Of a stretch of 64,000 nt of DNA, positions 53,421 to 64,000 are shown one piece after another. Made by a program: the position numbers and the translations under genes. Position 1 is the first letter of the stretch; each line of letters starts with the position of its first letter. The notes under the pieces are model-generated. The model was not told the DNA's origin, did not search any database, and saw only the letters and a program-made list of their open reading frames with translations. The DNA is from Rutidosis leptorrhynchoides (lineage: Eukaryota; Streptophyta; Magnoliopsida; Asterales; Asteraceae), in assembly GCF_046630445.1 (NCBI RefSeq), contig NC_092335.1, positions 540,772,501 through 540,836,500 of the forward strand, read 5' to 3'.

Positions 53421-54254
53421 TTTTTGATTTAAACATAATCCATTTAATTATAACCCGTATCTCTACTTCATCTTCTTCACAAAACAACTAGTTGATAGTT
53501 TTTTTTTTTTTTTTTTTAAAAAAAATTCTTAATGAAATTATACTTTGTTTGTTTTTAAAAATGTATAAACGAAACAGAAATCATTTAGTTTGAGAGGATT
53601 AACAACAAAAAAAGAAGAAGAAAAAATAAAAATGTTGCTGCTGAAACTCGCAACTTTAAAAAAAAAAAATTGATTTTCGATTTTGATCACGTATCAGACT
53701 ATGATTATAACATGAAATAGTTTAGAAAACATTCGTGGAAACATTCCAAATCATCAATTTAACTTGAATCGAAACGGATAACACGAATTCGATTGATGAA
53801 CAAAGTTTGACTTTTAAAAACCAAAAGTTCGACTTCAAAATTTGGATTCGTTATGAGGAATTGGAACTTGAGATTTTAAAGGAAGTTTGAATAGACGAAT
53901 CCTAACACAACTACATTTCTAGATTTTGAAAAACAGTATAAAATCGAGCCTTTGCAATTTGAGTTCAAGTACAGAGGTATACGAGAAAAAAAAAATTATT
54001 TCTGTTAAATTTCAGTACACAAGGTGTAATTGATAATGGAGATGAATAATTGAGTGATTGTGTGAATAACAGATAAAGATCGTTTGATTTATAGAATTGA
54101 AAAGCGATCACATATACAATTAGTCAATTAAGAACAGAAAAATAAAATAAATAAATAAAACAAAAAAAAACGTGAATCATATTATATATAAAAAAAATAA
54201 AGCAGTTGGTGTACACTTCTTTTGACTTTTAATTTTTTTTAATTTTAATTAATA

Positions 54255-54362
<108 letters not shown>

Positions 54363-54671
54363 TTAAATATAAATATATTTATAAATAATAATACTTTTAA
54401 TAAAGCACTAATAATAATTATAGTACTCTTTATTTGACTTTTTATTTTATTTTTATTTTTAATTGATATGAATAATTAATAATCATATTAATAATACTAA
54501 TTAATAATAATTATATTAATAATAATAATATTATTAATGATAAATAAGAATAAAAATAATAATATTAATATATCAAAGTAATGCGTAATTATTTACAAAT
54601 AATTGTTCATGAGTGGTCGGAACTAGTCAAAGTTAGGTTTAAATTTAGTCGGAAATTTCTGGGTTGTTATA

Positions 54672-57600
54672 GTATCTACCCGTTAAAAGAAATTTCGTCC
54701 CGAAATTTAGTTGTTGCCATCAGTCGGCGTTGTTCGTACATAGATGAGGATATTTACGTTTTATTTGGTCTTCACGTTCCTAGGTATGTTCGGGGCCTTG
54801 TGTGAATTCCAACGGATAGAATATTGTTTTGTTTCAAGAGTTTGAACCATGAAGTGCATTTTATCATTAATGCAGATATCATTCAAAATGATGATGTTAT
54901 ACAAGTCATTTCAGTAAATTGGATACATGAAATGTGTTATGAATAGTATTGAGCTCATTTAAAACCTTAAGCGTTTTACGCCACAATATTAGGGCAGACA
55001 AACAGATAGTAGTTTATGAAAATCACAGTCATGAAATTTGATAGAGATCATCATTGTTTACAACAAGAATATTGTAATGATGAATATAAGTTGAAAAATA
55101 AAGTTTTATCACTATTGAATAATATGGATAAAACGATTCGATTATAGGAAGCGTATAAACGAAGTTATCGTAAAAGAGTGAATGAGAAAATTAAATGTTT
55201 GCCTTAACTTTTGACGTAGTCACGATTGATTTCCGGAATTCAAGGGATTAAAGAAAATCTTCGTAATCTATAAGATTTGATTCTCCGGTATTTACGAAAT
55301 TTTGAGATTTGTTTGATTAAATGCGGTGATTTGCCTCGATTGATGTGTTTGGAATTTTGCTATAAATTAGCTTCTTCCGTTTCATTATCTTCACCACTTC
55401 TATACTTTCTTTCTCAATTCAAACTTCCAAAAGATTAAGAAAATGCTTAATCCAGTTCTGATCCTGGTTATTATATTGACCATCTATGCAGTCATTCTTC
55501 TTTTTCTTTTACCGCCAGAGGAATCTGTTTACTTCTACTATGCTCTTGGGGTTATAGTGTTTTTAATTATCCCGTTGTCTTTATATTGCTATACGCATTG
55601 ATATACACGGTTTGTAATTTCTGTGTTGTTATCGGGCTTTATATTTTCCCTTATATGTCGGAGCTTTATGCTTTTGTTTCTTCTTCCCGACTTCAAGTCA
55701 AGCGAGTAATGGTCCAGAATTCATAGGTATGAAGTTTCGAATGATCATAATATATAAAGTAGAAAGGAAAAGGTAATAGCACGATTTGATTTGTCATATT
55801 ACCAGAATATTCGGAAAAGACCGAATCATCAAGAAAAATATTTTATTGATATGTTTAGAGGTTAAATAGAATGTAAGAGTCGTGTAACATGGCAAATGAT
55901 GATTATAAAGTCTATGAATCATCATCTTCCATTAAAAACTTAGCATGACTTACTGTATTATAATTACATTGGCCTGACGTCATTATATTATACTAACTCA
56001 TGCTTCAATTCCCAACACTACTTCAAAACATTTATAATTTAAACTTGAATTTTACTGAATATAGAAACTAAAATAGTTTCCTTTATAAAGATATCGCAAA
56101 GAGATACTTAATTGTGGACAAGAATCGTTATGAAAATATCTTCAGAAATATAGAGGATATTTATAACGACATTTTGGAATTTCTAAGTTCGAAGGTTGAT
56201 GAAGAAAAATTTTCCGCAAGCTTTTAACATAACTTCGGAGCAAGATATTCTCTAAAGATTTCATCGGATCCAGAATTACCTGGATTATTTGAATATAGAG
56301 TTTGGTCCTTGTATTTGTCCTTGGTCTCCTCCATGGTTAGCTCAATCCGTATTCCAGTTCCAAATTTTCTTTTGAGCTTTTCCAACGTACCATTCTTTAT
56401 TATCAAACTGTTGGTCCTTAAGACCATCTACAATTTTTCTGTTTCCTCTGCATTTAATGCAGTCATATTTGAATCATCTGTTATCAATCCGAGACGGTTT
56501 CAAGAAATTTCGTTTTTAGATGATTAAACGCTGATTGTGATGGTCAAGGATGAATTCAAGAATTTTGAATTTGAAGTGTTTAAGCGTAAGATGCATCCAT
56601 CAATGGATCTAATGGTTGACGAAGAAATGTTGTGATTTTCAAAAGTAAGAAATGGTAAGTTCGGTGGTTTGATGTGATAATTCTTCATAGAATACGAATG
56701 AATATAATTCATGAATGTAGTGATCTTTAGGAAGATAATACTTGCTAAAGCTTTACTTAAATTCCGATATGTCAAAATCAGAATATGTAATTGAATTTGT
56801 ATGAAAAATGGTTGTTCCTTAGTAAACGTATACATATATCATGTGAATGTAAGTAGTATAGTTAACAACTGCTAAATCAGAATGGAAGAATGTACAATGT
56901 AACATATTTATATGAGATATGAATATCTCTCGGGTTTTACTTACCTATTAAAATATTTTCACAATTAATAGTTTGTACAAAATAGAAGATATACGTTCAT
57001 ATATGTATTCTTCAGATGTAATCATGGTTTTAATGAATTAATATAATATTAAACTCATTTAGTTTGCGGTTGAAACGAAAATAAATAATCTCCAAAACCT
57101 TAGAGATTTCATAATTGTCGCGTAATATTTCGCTAATGAAGTTATGAATCAATACTTCATCGTTCATTGTTTTTGATATACCTCGGTATATGATGTTGGT
57201 GCTCGTGGAATTCTTGTGAAATTCATAAGGCACTAATGATTTTTTCTAGAAAGTTTCGAGTACATCGAAAATAGAAGTGTAAATTCATACATGTATTTGA
57301 ATAATACACTTGGTTTATTATAAAATGGAGTTTATTGTGGTGAAGCAGTGATTAACGATTGTTAAGTCATTAACGAAGGATGTACATCATAGCATATTAG
57401 TGATATGAATTAACCAAGTAGTACATACTAGTTAAGATTCACACGTAATAGCTTAGTACGAAAGATTTATTATTGTTCCAAACCATATATATTTAAAGTA
57501 TACATATATAATTCTTCAGGAAGAATGAGTCAATACATCTTAACTCATTATTACTAATATTCCTTGGTATCTATGAGGCGTATGATGTTGATGTTTAAGG

Positions 57601-57693
57601 TACTGAGTGTAATGTTGAGGCGTGAAATGCGGATGTTGTCGTTGGTGAAGTTGATGATGTTGGTGGTGATGCTGATGGTACTGGTGGTACTGG
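54672..57693 (-). other. Non-coding interior of element B with PPT
   Basis: Next to the LTR the minus strand reads AAATTTCTTTTAACGGGTAG, the same PPT context as element A. Blocks match 36280-39527 in reverse order of the plus strand. Small ORFs (56224-56427, 56309-56527, 56524-56835, 57030-57233, 57564-57776) have no recognisable domain. Confidence 0.65.
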
Positions 57694-58098
57694 TTATGCT
57701 GCTGGTGCTGCTGCTGGTGTTCGTAGGTTTCGCACCATATTCTCCAGAGCCACTACTCGAGCGCGAAGCTCGTTGACTTCTTCTATTATTCCGGGATGAT
57801 TGGCGGTTCGGACAAGTGGATGAATAAGATTTAGAATTTTAGATATTATATATTCGTGACTGGATATCCTGGAAATGAGGGTGAAAATAGTGTTCCGAAC
57901 GGGTTCGCCGGTAAGTGCTTCAGGTTCTTCACCAAGAGGTGAATTCGGTTGATGGAAGGGATTACCTTCTTCTTGTCTCCATTGATTAAGTTTACTACGA
58001 ACCCATTCCCAATTCATCCAAAATAGATGATGGCTGATTGGTTCGTTTGTTCCAGTTACGCTGCCATTGGAGCTCGAGGAATCAGTTGAGAAATCCAT
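57694..58098 (-). CDS. 134-aa ORF of element B, gag-like N-terminus of unknown role
   Basis: Intact from the ATG at 58098 to a stop at 57694. The N-terminal half has WMNWEWVRSKLNQWRQEEGN; the C-terminal half has a Leu/Val heptad-like helix (EVNELRARVVALENMVRNLR, about 107-126) ending PAAAPAA. The same protein, split by an insertion, occurs in element A (27880-27987 and 36128-36279). No known domain is recognised. It sits where gag would start, about 900 bases after the PBS, so a truncated gag is the likeliest origin. DNA after the stop could code a Gln/His-rich segment in another frame. Confidence 0.6.
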   Translation of the reverse strand: MDFSTDSSSSNGSVTGTNEPISHHLFWMNWEWVRSKLNQWRQEEGNPFHQPNSPLGEEPEALTGEPVRNTIFTLISRISSHEYIISKILNLIHPLVRTANHPGIIEEVNELRARVVALENMVRNLRTPAAAPAA

Positions 58099-58996
58099 AT
58101 TATGTGATTTGAATTAGGGCTTGATATGAGAATAGTGTTGAATACTGGATGATATATTCATCTCCTTGAATATGTATATGTAGCAAAAAGATTTCCGTAA
58201 TTTACGGAGGAAATTTAGGAGAAGTGTTAGACAAAGATTATTGGGATAGATACGATAAGATATAATAAGATATGATGTGTCTATACTCTAATAATGGCAG
58301 TATGACGTGTCTAGATGATAAGTATGTAATCTGATAATCTTTTGATTAAAGATTTTCAATTCGTAATGACCTATTCAGGTCCAGGGGCTTGAGCTATAGG
58401 ATCCTTTAAATCAGTAATCCAAACGCTTTCTATTCTATAGTTTCGTAGACGTCATCCGTCAGGAAAATTCAATGATCAAAACAACAAGAAAACAAAGAAA
58501 GTAATGAATATGAATAGTGATGACATTATAATGTCTTTGAGATTCTCGATAACTCAATGATATTTTCTGGTTCGCAAACCGATGCATAAAGGCATAAGGC
58601 ATATAGGTACGTGATATAACAGGGAGTTATATACGTTTGAGTATGAATAGTAATAAATATAGGAGTTTCAAAATTCATGGATAATATTTCATGTAATACA
58701 TATGTAATACACAAACCATGATAGATGACTTAGGAATGTCAAGAATTTCAGAAATCATAGTGTCGCATTTAAACGCGGGGGCGTAATTGGATAGTACTTA
58801 GAAAAGTGAACTGACTTCTTAGATTGGCTTGGCATTCTAAGATAAGTAAAGTTTCTAAAGTATAGTGTAGCATTTAACAATTAAAGGCAACATTTAAAGG
58901 CACTATAGTCAAGGAAAGTTGTAGTCCTACATTGCTAAGGTACCTAATTGTATAAGGCACACTTAAAATGCAATCCTGGTTCTCTACAATAGTACT
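58099..58996 (-). other. Leader of element B
   Basis: Lies between PBS and the 134-aa ORF on the minus strand. No gene is supported; the ORF 58526-58714 is chance. Confidence 0.6.
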
Positions 58997-59008
58997 GCTC
59001 TGATACCA
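58997..59008 (-). other. Primer binding site of element B, tRNA-Met type
   Basis: GCTCTGATACCA on plus is TGGTATCAGAGC on minus, three bases from the LTR end at 59012. Confidence 0.88.
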
Positions 59009-59011
59009 ATC

Positions 59012-59278
59012 TGTCACACCCCCAAATAGGGCCTGGGGTATTTGTGACTAATTATATCAAATCACAGTTGTATAAATGAGAACGACTCTATATGAGACGT
59101 TTTATTGAGTTTTGCAGCGGAAGATAAATAGATTACATTGTATTTAATAAACAACGCATTAAATATCTTTAATTGATATGATATGTAATGAAGACTCCAA
59201 GCATAGCAAGCAATCATCATCAATTTAGCAAATGCAAGTCCTTCCAATTATCCATGAATGACTCGTTGAAATGTTACT
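59012..59278 (-). repeat. Start of the 5' LTR of element B (cut by insertion)
   Basis: It matches 51872-52138 nearly base for base, then breaks at 59279. The last five bases, TTACT, should recur after the far end of the inserted element, beyond the window. Confidence 0.88.
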
Positions 59279-62200
59279 TGTAGTGACCCGAACTTTTCCA
59301 TGTTTATATATATTAATTGAGATTGATATTTACATGATTAAATGTTTCCAACATGTTAAGCAATCAAACTTGTTAAGACTTGATTAATTGAAATATGTTT
59401 CATATAGACAATTGACCACCCAAGTTGACCGGTGATTCACGAACGTTAAAACTTGTAAAAACTATACGATGACATATATATGGTTATATATATAGTTAAC
59501 AAGTTTTTATTATAAGTATGTATCTCATTAGGTATTTTAACAATGAGTTATATACATAAAAATGAGACTATTAATTTAAGAAACTCGAAAACGATATATA
59601 TAACGATTATCGTTATAACAACGTCTTACTACGTACATATGAATCATATTAAGATATTGATACACATGGTTAATTATGTTAAATGATAAGTAAATATATT
59701 ATTAAGTGTATTAACAATGAAATACATATGTAAAAATAAGACTACTAACTTAATGATTTCGAAACGAGACATATATGTAACGATTATCGTTGTAACGACA
59801 CTTAACTGTATATACATCATACTGAGATATATTATATATCATAATATCATGATAATATAACAATTTAACATCTCATTTGTTATAATAAACAATGGGTTAA
59901 CAACATTCAACAAGATCGTTAACCTAAAGGTTTCAAAACAACATTTACATGTAACGACTAACGATGACTTAACGACTCAGTTAAAATGTATATACATGTA
60001 GTGTTTTAATATGTATTCATACAATTTTGAAAGACTTCAAGACACTTATCAAAATACTTCTACTTAACAAAAATGCTTACAATTACATCCTCGTTCAGTT
60101 TCATCAACAATTCTACTCGTATGCACCCGTATTCGTACTCATACAATACACAGCTTTTAGATGTATGTACTATTGGTATATACACTCCAATGATCAGCTC
60201 TTAGCAGCCCATGTGAGTCACCTAACACATGTGGGAACCATCATTTGGAAACTAGCATGAAATATCTCATAAAATTACAAAAATATGAGTAATCATTCAT
60301 GACTTATTTACATGAAAATAAAATTACATATCCTTTATATCTAATCCATACACCAACGACCAAAAACACCTACAAACACTTTCATTCTTCAATTTTCTTC
60401 ATCTAATTGATCTCTCTCAAGTTCTATCTTCAAGTTCTAAGTGTCCTTCATATATTCTACCAGTTCTAGTTACACAAAATCAAGAATACTTTCAAGTTTG
60501 CTAGCTCACTTCCAATCTTGTAAGGTGATCATCCAACCTCAAGAAATCTTTGTTTCTTACAGTAGGTTATCATTCTAATACAAGGTAATAATCATATTCA
60601 AACTTTGGTTCAATTTCTATAACTATAACAATCTTATTTCAAGTGATGATCTTACTTGAACTTGTTTTCGTGTCATGATTCTGCTTCAAGAACTTCGAGC
60701 CATCCAAGGATCCATTGAAGCTAGATCCATTTTTCTCTTTTCCAGTAGGTTTATCCAAGGAACTTAAGGTAGTAATGATGTTCATAACATCATTCGATTC
60801 ATACATATAAAGCTATCTTATTCGAAGGTTTAAACTTGTAATCACTAGAACATAGTTTAGTTAATTCTAAACTTGTTCGCAAACAAAAGTTAATCCTTCT
60901 AACTTGACTTTTAAAATCAACTAAACACATGTTCTATATCTATATGATATGCTAACTTAATGATTTAAAACCTGGAAACACGAAAAACACCGTAAAACCG
61001 GATTTACGCCGTCGTAGTAACACCGCGGGCTGTTTTGGGTTAGTTAATTAAAAACTATGATAAAATTTGATTTAAAAGTTGTTATTCTGAGAAAATGATT
61101 TTTATTATGAACATGAAACTATATCCAAAAATTATGGTTAAACTCAAAGTGGAAGTATGTTTTCTAAAATGGTCATCTAGACGTCGTTCTTTCGACTGAA
61201 ATGACTACCTTTACAAAAATGACTTGTAACTTATTTTTCCGACTATAAACCTATACTTTTCTGTTTAGATTCATAAAATAGAGTTCAATATGAAACCATA
61301 GCAATTTGATTCACTCAAAACGGATTTAAAATGAAGAAGTTATGGGTAAAACAAGATTGGATAATTTTTCTCATTTTAGCTACGTGAAAATTGGTAACAA
61401 ATCTATTCCAACCATAACTTAATCAACTTGTATTGTATATTATGTAATCTTGAGATACCATAGACACGTATACAATGTTTCGACCTATCATGTCGACACA
61501 TCTATATATATTTCGGAACAACCATAGACACTCTATATGTGAATGTTGGAGTTAGCTATACAAGGTTGAGGTTGATTCCAAAATATATATAGTTTGAGTT
61601 GTGATCAATACTGAGATACGTATACACTGGGTCGTGGATTGATTCAAGATAATATTTATCGATTTATTTCTGTACATCTAACTGTGGACAACTAGTTGTA
61701 GGTTACTAACGAGGACAGCTGACTTAATAAACTTAAAACATCAAAATATATTAAAAGTGTTGTAAATATATTTTGAACATACTTTGATATATATGTATAT
61801 ATTGTTATAGGTTCGTGAATCAACCAGTGGCCAATTCTTACTTCCCGACGAAGTAAAAATCTGTGAAAGTGAGTTATAGTCCCACTTTTAAAATCTAATA
61901 TTTTTGGGATGAGAATACATGCAGGTTTTATAAATGATTTACAAAATAGACACAAGTACGTGAAACTACATTCTATGGTTGAATTATCGAAATCGAATAT
62001 GCCCCTTTTTATTAAGTCTGGTAATCTAAGAATTAGGGAACAGACACCCTAATTGACGCGAATCCTAAAGATAGATCTATCGGGCCCAACAAGCCCCATC
62101 CAAAGTACCAGATGCTTTAGTACTTCGAAATTTATATCATATCCGAAGGGTGTCCCGGAATGATGGGGATATTCTTATATATGCATCTTGTTAATGTCGG

Positions 62201-62703
62201 TTACCAGGTATTCACCATATGAATGATTTTTATCTCTATGTATGGGATGTTTATTGAAATATGAAATCTTGTGGTCTATTATTATGATTTGATATATATA
62301 GGTTAAACCTATAACTCACCAACATTTTTGTTGACGTTTTAAGCATGTTTATTCTCAGGTGATTATTAAGAGCTTCCGCTGTCGCATACTTAAATAAGGA
62401 CGAGATTTGGAGTCCATGCTTGTATGATATTGTGTAAAAACTGCATTCAAGAAACTTATTTTGTTGTAACATATTTGTATTGTAAACCATTATGTAATGG
62501 TCGTGTGTAAACAGGATATTTTAGATTATCATTATTTGATAATCTACGTAAAGCTTTTTAAAACCTTTATCTATGAAATAAAGGTTATGGTTTGTTTTAA
62601 AAATGAATGCAGTCTTTGAAAAATATCTCATATAGAGATCAAAACCTCGCAACGAAATCAATTAATATGGAACGTTTTTAATCAATAAGAACGGGACATT
62701 TCA
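59279..62703 (+). repeat. 5' LTR of the F-box element
   Basis: 3425 bases, TGTAGTGACCCGAAC to GGGACATTTCA. It holds GATTCACGAAC (59434-59444) and GTTCGTGAATC (61811-61821), a C/T-rich leader-like stretch (60340-60760), the CAACATTTTTGTTG hairpin (62319-62332) and CTCAGGT (62354-62360). The minor ORFs 60027-60260, 61692-61955 and 62251-62490 are not supported as genes. Confidence 0.88.
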
Positions 62704-62705
62704 GT

Positions 62706-62717
62706 TGGTATCCGAGC
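62706..62717 (+). other. Primer binding site, tRNA-Met type with one change
   Basis: TGGTATCCGAGC differs at one base from the usual TGGTATCAGAGC. The next bases (GTTGGTCTTAG) match the leader of element A. Confidence 0.8.
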
Positions 62718-62913
62718 GTTGGTCTTAGAGAACCAGAAAATTTGCATTAGTGTGTCTTATCGAGTTTGTTAGGATGCATTAGTGAGTCTGGACTTCGACC
62801 GTGTTTTCTTTAAAAAATGATTGCTTAACATTTTTGTTGGAAACTATATATTTTTAACATATGAATATTATGTGATATATTAATCTCTTAACGTGTTTGA
62901 CATTATGTGATAG

Positions 62914-63528
62914 ATGTCTACCTCTAGAACAAGTCCCATTGACTCACCTAATAATAATGAAGAGTCAAATGTAAATTGGAATGATTCGTGGACTGATTCA
63001 CAAGTTCCCGAAGAGGAACCGGAAGAAGAGTCGGAACCGGAAGAAGAATCGGAACCGGAAGAAGAATCGGAACCGGATGAAGAAATAGAACCGGTGGGAG
63101 AAATAATAAAACGGTTAAGTAAAAGAAAATCCTCAACCAACCGACCAAGGTTAATTATGGTCAATGGTGTTTCCCCCAAGGAAGCAAAATATTGGGAGGA
63201 TTACCAATTCTCCGATGAATCGGATTCCGACGAGAATTCCGATGATGTTATAGAAATTACCCCAACTGAATTTAAAAAGGCAAAAGAAAATAATAAGGGA
63301 AAGGGCATAAAAATAGAGAAATCTAATTCTAACCCCGATGAACTTTATATGTATCGTCAACCCCCGAAGTCCTTAAGTTGTAACAATGACCCGGGAACCT
63401 CTAAACCACCAGGTTTTTCTAAACCAATGTGGACAACGACAGTTAGTATTAGGGGAACATCATATATCCCTAGAAACTTGGCAAAACGAACCAAAACCGA
63501 AGAAGAAGAAACGAGCGAGTCGGAATAA
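62914..63528 (+). CDS. Acidic repeat-containing ORF of the F-box element
   Basis: 204 codons, intact, about 200 bases after the PBS. Residues 31-60 are an acidic tandem repeat of about six residues (SEPEEE and variants), followed by a basic patch (KRLSKRKSS), a second acidic Ser/Asp-rich stretch (about 97-112) and a Lys-rich C-terminus. No zinc knuckle, capsid or protease motif is seen. It occupies the gag position, but I do not recognise the family. It may be a gag N-terminal fragment or an unrelated acidic protein. The overlapping minus ORFs come from the repeat. Confidence 0.6.
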   Translation: MSTSRTSPIDSPNNNEESNVNWNDSWTDSQVPEEEPEEESEPEEESEPEEESEPDEEIEPVGEIIKRLSKRKSSTNRPRLIMVNGVSPKEAKYWEDYQFSDESDSDENSDDVIEITPTEFKKAKENNKGKGIKIEKSNSNPDELYMYRQPPKSLSCNNDPGTSKPPGFSKPMWTTTVSIRGTSYIPRNLAKRTKTEEEETSESE

Positions 63529-63640
63529 GATAGTTGTATTCGTGTGGTGTAATATATGTAATATAGTGTGCTTATGCTTTATGATATATGTAAAAATTGC
63601 TTGTATTAATAAGTATTTTTTTATGAATCTAACTCTTGTC

Positions 63641-63650
63641 TATTTTACAG
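63641..63650 (+). other. Splice-acceptor-like site before the F-box ORF
   Basis: TATTTTACAG in a T-rich stretch, 14 bases before the ATG at 63665. CAG|GT candidates in the LTR (62356-62360) could supply a donor. Confidence 0.4.
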
Positions 63651-63664
63651 TTTAAAAACACAAA

Positions 63665-64000
63665 ATGGATAGACAACCCAATATTTTAAGAGACCTACCC
63701 GGAGACATGATTGATGAAATCTTGTCTAGAGTCGGTCAGAATTCATCGGCACAACTATTTAAGGCGAGATCAGTTTGTAAGACATTCGAAGAACGTTCCA
63801 AGAATGTCTTGGTTTATAAGAGACTTTCGTTTGAAAGATGGGGGATATCACATTGGGAAACCCATAAGTTACGATGTGTTTACTTTGACGCATATATTAC
63901 GGGGAACCCAAATGCTATTTTACGCAACGGGTTAAGAAATTATTTTGACTCAATATATCCGAATATTGGACTTCGTGATTTAGAAAAAGCGGCTAACATG
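63665..64000 (+). CDS. F-box protein (At2g35280-like type), 3' end outside window
   Basis: 112 codons open from the ATG to the end of the window, with no stop. An F-box covers about residues 8-50: LPGDMIDEILSRVG, then a Cys-containing helix (KARSVCKTF) and VYKRLSFERW. The following text, with GNPNAILRNGLRNYF at about 84-98, fits the F-box At2g35280-like family, where a similar Gly-Asn-x-x-Ala...Tyr-Phe segment follows the F-box. F-box proteins bring substrates to SCF ubiquitin ligases through SKP1. It lies 136 bases after the acidic ORF, inside an LTR element, so it looks like captured host coding sequence. Codons are uninterrupted, which suggests it is still coding or recently captured. Confidence 0.75.
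   Translation, partial: MDRQPNILRDLPGDMIDEILSRVGQNSSAQLFKARSVCKTFEERSKNVLVYKRLSFERWGISHWETHKLRCVYFDAYITGNPNAILRNGLRNYFDSIYPNIGLRDLEKAANM

Larger units (their letters stand above)
59279..64000 (+). mobile_element. LTR retrotransposon carrying an F-box gene, 3' end outside window
   Basis: LTR 59279-62703, PBS 62706-62717, a leader homologous to that of element A, an acidic ORF and an F-box ORF. No gag or pol motif appears before the window ends, so whether pol follows is unknown. The LTR is related to the solo LTR at 19863-23500 in its last kilobase. Insertion is into the 5' LTR of element B. Confidence 0.85.

Noticed and set aside
62880-63179. Ser/Gly-rich minus-strand ORF
   Set aside because: It is the antisense reading of the acidic tandem repeat of the 62914-63528 ORF.

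Overview
The window is plant nuclear DNA and almost certainly from the daisy family (Asteraceae). It combines one 13-exon host gene with very AT-rich, deeply nested LTR retrotransposons and a Helitron. LTRs opening TGTAGTGACCCGAAC or TGTAACGACCC look familiar from composite genomes, but the family assignment is from memory and inference.

Layout. (1) 1-16863: an old Athila-type Ty3/gypsy element, with gag and pol broken by stops, a small zinc-finger ORF after integrase, an ATHILA/env-like ORF, and a complete 3' LTR; its 5' LTR is cut by the window start. (2) It sits in a decayed Helitron Rep/PIF1-helicase gene (from 16864) whose 3' hairpin and CTAG end lie at 42510-42540. (3) A solo LTR (19863-23500, minus strand, TSD TACAA) interrupts the last helicase codons. 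(4) A non-autonomous LTR element (24631-42342, TSD GCATT, tRNA-Met-type PBS) is inserted in the Helitron tail. (5) Inside it is a very young non-autonomous relative of the Athila-type element (27988-36122, TSD TATAC) with one intact 380-aa ORF. The Helitron end lies in the first intron of a broken Gln-rich gene (42592-43014, minus).

(6) 44135-50763 is the only recognisable host gene: a complete KINbetagamma/SNF4-like subunit of the SnRK1 kinase. I built 13 exons, 483 codons, including one GC-AG intron; its introns hold a MITE, a tRNA-derived SINE and AT repeats.

(7) 51871-59278 is a minus-strand non-autonomous LTR element related to the one in (4). Its 5' LTR is interrupted at 59279 by (8), an LTR element with a 3.4-kb LTR, a Met-type PBS, an acidic ORF and then an open reading frame for an F-box protein that runs off the window end.

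The most interesting signals are: the F-box gene carried as retroelement cargo; paired palindromes with a constant GCGA(S)TCGC core and covarying arms just upstream of TATA boxes in two Athila-type families; the same dyad plus TATA and a spliced leader in front of the env-like ORF; an 11-bp inverted pair (GATTCACGAAC / GTTCGTGAATC) kept about 2-2.6 kb apart in several LTR families; and tRNA-like Pol III boxes inside LTRs.
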